Below, one piece after another: positions 58,213 through 64,000 of a stretch of DNA of 64,000 nucleotides; position 1 is the first letter of the stretch, and every line of letters begins with the position of its first letter. The stretch comes from Sipunculus nudus (lineage: Eukaryota > Annelida > Sipuncula > Golfingiida > Sipunculidae), in the NCBI GenBank assembly GCA_026874595.1, contig CM049318.1:20745456-20809455 (forward strand). Direction: 5' to 3'. The notes beneath the pieces were generated by a model. The model had not been told where the DNA came from and did no database searches. It was given only the letters and a program-made list of their open reading frames with translations. The position numbers and the translations under genes were made by a program.

Positions 58213-58814
58213 TTAATATTGATATTGTTGTGGTTTTCTCACAACACGTCCATATCGGGTACGCACTTGCGCGTCTTCCACTTGGGGTGTGTCACGTTTC
58301 TGCACAGGTTTGTCATGTTCATCACCACTAATGATAGTATCTTTATCAGAAAATCTGACAGTCTTTGGTGTTGAATTAACTGTCATGTCGCGTAGTTGAC
58401 TTCGATTTCTGCGTACTCTGTTTCCATTAGGTGATTCAACTATGTAGCTTCTTGGTTCTTCACAGAGTTGAACAACTGTTCCAGGGCACCATGTTTTGTC
58501 TATTTTGTTGAGTATTCTAACTTTTTGTCCTACTTTAAGTTCGGGTAATTCCATTTTCCTGCTTGAGTTGTCATGGTGAAATTTGTCCATTTGGTTTCTT
58601 TCCTCTAGTCTGTTTCTGTGTTCCTGTTTCCCAGGGGTGGTACGAGTTGGTAACATTGTAATAAACGGTCGTTGGAATATCAGTTCTCCGGGTGATGGTA
58701 AATTCTGGTCAACTGGTGTGGCTCTTAGATTGAGTAAAGCGAGTTGTACATCTCCCCCACTCTTTAACACCTTTGTGATGGCTGATTTTACCGAACGAAC
58801 ATGTCTTTCAACAA
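58213..58814 (-). pseudogene. Gypsy integrase C-terminal part
   Basis: About 200 codons following the catalytic core: the helix region ERHVRSVKSAITKVLKSG, then a small barrel-type C-terminal domain containing VRILNKIDKTWCPGTVV and ending at a stop at 58213. It is cut off from the rest of pol at 58815 by the inserted element. The catalytic Glu of the DDE triad is the E of ERHVR at the very start of this piece. Confidence 0.9.
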
Positions 58815-61231
58815 GTGACCCATGGGTCATGACGCTCAGCTGCCAAGCATGACCTGTGACATCATGGACTGAGATTCACAACTTCCAGTCAAATTTTGAG
58901 GAACCAATTTGCCAATTTGTTGAAAATTTTCTATGACAACAGAAATATATATCACCTATGTCTGGTTAAAACACAGTGAATTGATGGTCTGAGGAAAATG
59001 CATGATTGTTAAGCTATCAGGAACTATTCCAACAGCTTGCTTGAAACCTGTCAGTCTCAAAGGAACACCACAAAGGGAAAATATAAGATCAAAATATATA
59101 GCAAAAATTAAGGAAATACATGCAAGAATTATTGAGAAACAGGTGCTTCTGTATGAATTTTTATTCAATACAAGCCAACTGTACTGCACTTTTATAAATG
59201 ATGGTAATATTTATTCAGAAATATTTGACCCAATCCTTTACAAGATTACATAAATATACATCCAACTGCATTCACTTTAACTGTTCTTGAGATAATATGG
59301 TCAAAAGGAATTAAAAGATGGTTGCCTGGTGGCCATATTGGACTTCTGACAAGTCTGAAATCAGACAACAAACATTCTCTAAATCGGACCAAACATTAAA
59401 GAAAAATTACTGAAACTGCACTGAAGAAAGAATTTCTAAGGTGACTAACTGGCAGACATTATGGATTTCTGACAAGTATGACATTTGATATCCCACATTC
59501 TCCAATAAGAGACCAAACTTGGGCAAATTATCCAGTAATGAATGCCCAAAATAATTCAAAAGGCATGTCCAGGCCCTCATATCAGATTTATAGATATGCA
59601 ATTGTAAAAAGTGTAAGTCCAATATTTTTTATTATCACTCTGCTTTTCAATGGGGTCAGCAGGGTAGGTAAACTGCCAAACCTGAAAGAAAAGAAATGCA
59701 GAAAGCATGACTAATAGTCTTGAAATAAAACAAAAAGCCATCCTAAATCAAGGTACACATCCACATATTATGAGAACAATCACTTGCTTTTATATGTGGT
59801 GATATATATTAAAATATTCAGATATCTAGGAAACTAAGTTTATTGCTAGGATTCCATAAAATAAACTGCAAAATGTTCCCATCATCTTGTAAATCAGTAG
59901 CTAAACCTTAATACTATACTCTCATAGTCTTAATGCCTGGCTGAAGCATTCTGACAACAGTGTTTTTGTTATGAAGTAACGAGGTACTTATCACTGAGCC
60001 TTATCACTTAATAGGCTGATACAAAAGGGAGTCATATGTCACCAGTGTCACTCACAATTACAGCCACACAGGGAGATGTACCAGCTGGAGTGGGATGGTT
60101 ATATATACAAGAAAAATAGAGATGGTCTATAAAATAAGTAACTGTGAACATCCCTGACCTATGACCTTGGCCTTTTGCCCATATATCAACTGGATTCTTT
60201 CTAAATGATGGGTAACTACTAACCACTTAAATCTGGTGTAATCACTTGGCAACCAATGAGTGAATAACTTTGACCTGCAACCTTTAACCTGCTGACCAGC
60301 TGACCCCAAAATCAATAAGTTATTTATTCAAGCAAAAAGACCCATAAATATGAAGTTTGAGTCAAACTGAGTGATGCATAGATGTGGCATATGTGAAAGA
60401 CTGAAGGTTTGGGTTGAACAGTTACACTTGAAATATGCTCACAAGCATTTAGAACAATTAAATATTGTGACCTTGACCTTTGACTTTTTGACCTCAACAT
60501 CAATAGGCTTCTTCCCTTATTGGTAGGTAAGCCATATATGACAGATGGAAGGTACAGATTGAAAAGTTTGCCTGAAAATGACTCGACGCAAGAAGTGGGT
60601 GCTGTGAACTTGACCTTTGACCTCAAAATCAACAGGTCTTTTCCCCTGTTGGCAGAGAAGCGATATCAGTGCTGGAAGGTTTGGAATGAAAAGTCTAGCT
60701 TGAAATGTGTCCACAACCTTTTCAAAGAAGTGGATCCTGTGACCCTGACCTTTGACCTCAAAATCTATAGGATTCTTCTCCAACTTAGTAGGTGAGCTAT
60801 AAGTGAAAAATCAAAGAATTGGGATGAAAGGGTTGGCTTAAAATGCATCCACAGGCTTTTCAAAGAAGAGGCTCCTGTGACCTTGACCTTTGACCTTTTG
60901 ACCTAAAAAAAATTATGGTTCTTCCCCTGTTGGTAGGTGAGCTGTATGTGAAAGATGGAAGGTTTGGGATGAAAATTTTGTCTCAAAGAGTTATTTCTGG
61001 GGGGTGCAAACACACCCCATAACTTCGAGAATATAGGTTGCAGTGACCTAATTTCAGGTTTGCAAGGAGATCTTTTTATAACCTCTAAGACTGCATAGGG
61101 TTCATGGCCCTAGCCCCTACGGTTACGATTTGTGCCCTGCTAACTGACGGCCGGCTGGCCGGCCGGCCGGCCGGACGACGGACAAAGACCCATCGCTATA
61201 GCCCAGCATGACTGAAAGTCAGCTGAGCTAA
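58815..61231. mobile_element. Second member of the GTGACCC family, inserted in Gypsy integrase
   Basis: Shares its left end (GTGACCCATGGGTCATGACG) and right end (GTCAGCTGAGCTAA) with 43824-47324. The inside differs: a unique-looking left half and, from about 60160, four to five units of roughly 130 bp carrying GTGACCTTGACCTTTGACCT. A (GGCC)n run at 61147-61172 takes the place of the (GACA)n run. The host frames on the two sides belong together, so this is an insertion and not a deletion. Exact ends and target duplication are ambiguous by a few bases. Confidence 0.82.
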
Positions 61232-63767
61232 TAAAACCATTGCTGCGTGGATAATGTGGGGAGCTCGTGACATGTTTTATATCCCATTTATCCACAAACT
61301 CTATAAATGCTTGTCCAGTGTACTGTGCACCATTGTCAGTCATGACTTCATCTGGACGCCCAAACATTGCACAGTAGGTCTTAATTTTGTTAGTGATAGC
61401 CTGGCTTGATGTTGTTCTCATCTCATCAACTAGCGGATACTTGCTGTACCTGTCCACAGTCACAAGATATTGACGTCCTTGGATTTCACACAGGTCAGAT
61501 GCAATAGCTTGCCATGGCCTTGATGGTACTTGATGAGGTATTAACGGTTCTTTTTTATTAGCGTCCTGGTGTTCTTGGCATATTGGGCAGGATTTACACA
61601 TTTATTCTATGTCCTTGTTGATGTTAACCCAGTAAACCGTTTCTCGCGCTAACCTACGTGTCTTTTCAACACCTTGGTGACTTTGATGACACTGTTCTAG
61701 TATGTAAGGTTGCATAGTCTTGGGAATAAGAACTTGTCGTCCTTTGAATAGAACACCTGCTTCCACGGCTAATTCGTCTCTAAATGACCAATAGGGTCTC
61801 AGGTCATTAGGTAGGTCTTTGATACTTTCAGGCCAGCCTGTCTGTATGATATATTTCAGTCTGTTTAGTATGGGGTCTTTGATGGTGTCTTCTCTCAATA
61901 TGGTTTGCTTTCCTTTTGAGAAGTTAATCAGAGCAGTAGTAACATATATAGGGTCCTCTGACTCAAGATCTATACCATCTACTCTGATATCCAGGTCTAC
62001 CTTCGTGTTGTTACTTTGGTTAGGTAGTCGGCTCAGTGTATCTGCCAGTACCATTTTCTCACCTGGATGGTACACCATACTGTAATTGTACCCCTGTATC
62101 TTCAACAGCATGCGTTGCAGTCGGGGAGGAGCAGAATGGAGTGGTTTGGCACATATTGTAACAAGAGGTTTGTGATCTGTTACAACAGCGAAAGATCTTC
62201 CGTAGAGATAGGTATGGTATCGTTGTATACCATGTACCACAGCCAACATTTCACGTTCTATGTTGCTGTACTTCGACTGGCATTCTGTCAAGGATTTTGA
62301 ACCAAAGGCAATTGGTCTACCTTCCTGGATCAAGGCAGCTCCTAACCCCTTCTGTGAAGCATCAACCTCAAGTTGGACAGGTGATGTTGGGTCATAATAT
62401 TTCAGACACGCCTTTTCTGAGACCGTCTGCTTCAGTTCGTCAAAGCATTTCTTGTATGCCGCATCCCAGGTCCATGGTACATCCTTTTTAAGGAGGTTTC
62501 GGAGAGTATGTGCCTTGTCTGCATAATGTGGTATGTATTGACTCAGATAGGTCATCAGACCTAGAAACCGAGATAGATCTTCCCGATTTTGAGGAGTTGG
62601 CATCTTGCGTATATCTGAGACTTTGGCAGGGTCTGGTTTGATACCTTCACTGGTATATACATTTCCGAAGAAAGAAATGCTCGATTGCTTGATTATGCAC
62701 TTGTCACTGTTAAAAACAAGTCCATTTTCCACTGCTCGGTCCATCAGTTGTATCAGATTAGCATCATGTTCGGCTTCTGTCTCACCGTATACACACACAT
62801 CGTCTGCGATGCTCACGACACCTTTGAGGTTTTCCAGAATCTGGTCCATTCTGGACTGAAATATGTCTTGTGACACACTGAGGCCAAATGGTAGTCTACA
62901 CCAACAATAACGACCAAATGGTGTGCGAAACGTGGTGAGAAGCTGTGAGTCTTTGCTGAGATGGATTGACCAATATCCAGCTTTGGCGTCTAATTTGCTG
63001 AATACTTTGGCTCTAGCAAATTCTGGATTAAGCTATTCCACTGTTGGAATTTTGTGGGGACATCTCTTAAGACTTGAGTTCAGTTTCTGTGGATCTATGC
63101 AGATTCTCAAGGAGCCATCTTTTTTGGTACTGAAAGCTAAGCTTGAACACCAGTCAGTGTGTTCGTCTACTCTTCTGATGACACCTTGGCTCACCATTTT
63201 GTCTAGCTCTAGTTTCAGTTTATCCTTGATGTGCAGACTGCATTTCCGTGGTGGGTCTATAAATGGCTCTGCATCAGGTTTCAGGAGCAGTTTTGCATCT
63301 CCAGGAAAATTGCCAATTTGATCAAACTGTTGTGGGTATGCTTTCATCAGGTCGTTTATGCTTGATATATTTCCAGGTTTTGGATGGGCTGGTTGTTTAC
63401 TGGTGTTTGATATTGCATTAGAGCTCAGTTTAGCACCTGTCTGGCTCATAGTCTGGCTTGATTCGTCCAGCCCATTAACATTGATGGTAACTAGTCCTAG
63501 GAGCTCACTGGTAGGAAGTCCGACGACAGCTGGACCTGGAACATCTACGATGTAGAATCGAGTCTTCATCCAATCAGAATTGCCATACCGACACGGCATG
63601 TCTAACTTACCAAGACATGTTATCTCTTGTCCATTGTAGGCTGTCAGCTTAACATTGCAAGGCATAAGGAATTTGTTATCCTGTATGGAGTCGCCGTACA
63701 TTTGACGGAATGTCCTCAGTGGTAATGTGTTGCCAGAGGCGCCTGTGTCTATTTTCAGCTGTAGCAT
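61232..63767 (-). pseudogene. Gypsy pol: protease, RT, RNase H, integrase (broken)
   Basis: One minus-strand frame runs from 63767 with stops at 63033-63035 (TAG, at the start of the RT palm) and 61602-61604 (TAA, in the integrase zinc finger). Protease has DTGA near the start. RT has the catalytic ADD in SIADDVCVYG. RNase H has LEVDAS and TDHKPL. The integrase has the H-H-C-C finger (HQSHQG, CKSCPIC) and two catalytic Asp residues (VTVDRYS, TDNGAQYTG), and breaks after HYPRSNG where the 58815-61231 element enters. The sequence type resembles the K02A2.6-like Gypsy proteins common in molluscs. Confidence 0.93.
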
Positions 63768-64000
63768 ATATATTTTCCTTGAGGAAATCCTGGTGGTTTG
63801 ATACTCAGGTTTGAGAATGCCTCATCGCGAGGAGTTTCATCACATACACTATCTATATATTTTGTACTGATAGTTATTGAACAAAATGTCTGATGGTATG
63901 TCTCACCATCAGAGTCTTGATACTCTTCGACTGAGTGAAATTGGTGGTTTCTCTGGTTTGTTCTGCCAGCTGGTCTGCTTCCACCAGAATGATCTCGTGG
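63768..64000 (-). pseudogene. Gypsy gag-pol linker, shifted frame
   Basis: The minus strand is open from the window edge in the neighbouring frame, with the acidic stretch DETPRDEAFSNLS that usually precedes the protease in this group. It meets the protease frame only after a one-base shift in the run AAATATATATG near 63770. The protease frame itself has a TGA upstream at about 63810. Confidence 0.6.

Larger units (their letters stand above)
55879..64000 (-). mobile_element. Degraded Ty3/Gypsy LTR retrotransposon, 3' part
   Basis: On the minus strand, from the window edge leftward: end of the gag/pol linker, protease, reverse transcriptase, RNase H, integrase, a short non-coding tail, a purine tract and the 3' LTR. 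The domain order (integrase last) is that of Ty3/Gypsy. The 5' LTR and most of gag lie beyond position 64000. Two in-frame stops, a probable frameshift and two nested insertions (56320-58089 and 58815-61231) make it inactive. It lies just upstream of the known COQ10 exons. Confidence 0.92.

Overview
The window looks like a piece of animal nuclear DNA, most probably from a bivalve mollusc. The genes are split by GT-AG introns. The DNA is AT-rich and mostly non-coding. The repeats are Helitron-like elements with tandem-repeat cores, ending in CTAG, of the type described in bivalves as pearl or HINE elements. The species cannot be named from what is here.

Three host genes are readable, all nuclear genes for mitochondrial proteins. 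HSPE1 (Hsp10 co-chaperonin, minus strand, four exons, 9400-12389) and HSPD1 (Hsp60, plus strand, eleven coding exons, 21347-31275) stand head to head across a shared promoter near 12.4-13.1 kb, as they do in vertebrates. Their products form the two halves of the mitochondrial chaperonin. COQ10 (coenzyme Q-binding START-domain protein, minus strand, 43403-54706, first coding exon not found) follows tail to tail with HSPD1.

Two layers are hidden inside these genes. The introns of HSPD1 are a small-RNA nursery: four C/D box snoRNAs sit one per intron in the last four introns, all with the same guide for 28S rRNA (the SNORD58 / yeast snR78 site), and two full-length H/ACA-type candidates lie in the introns after coding exons 3 and 4. 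COQ10 carries two different 102-bp versions of the same internal exon, in the same phase, which points to mutually exclusive splicing inside the lipid-binding fold.

The rest is repeat-rich. From left to right: a 1383-bp sequence present three times in tandem (3201-7349); a 3.6-kb Helitron-like element in HSPD1 intron 1 (17659-21236); a second, different Helitron-like element in the intron after coding exon 4 (23996-25534); an array of about 40 copies of a 118-bp unit just past the HSPD1 poly(A) site (32210-37050, with degenerate edges); an inverted relative of the first Helitron (38581-39622); a 3.5-kb element with a 338-bp tandem core in the COQ10 last intron (43824-47324); a hAT-like element with a MITE inserted in its last two bases (49429-50487); and a degraded Ty3/Gypsy retrotransposon running off the right edge (55879-64000). 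The Gypsy copy has two in-frame stops and a probable frameshift, and it is itself interrupted by a TA-flanked DNA transposon and by a relative of the 43.8-kb element.
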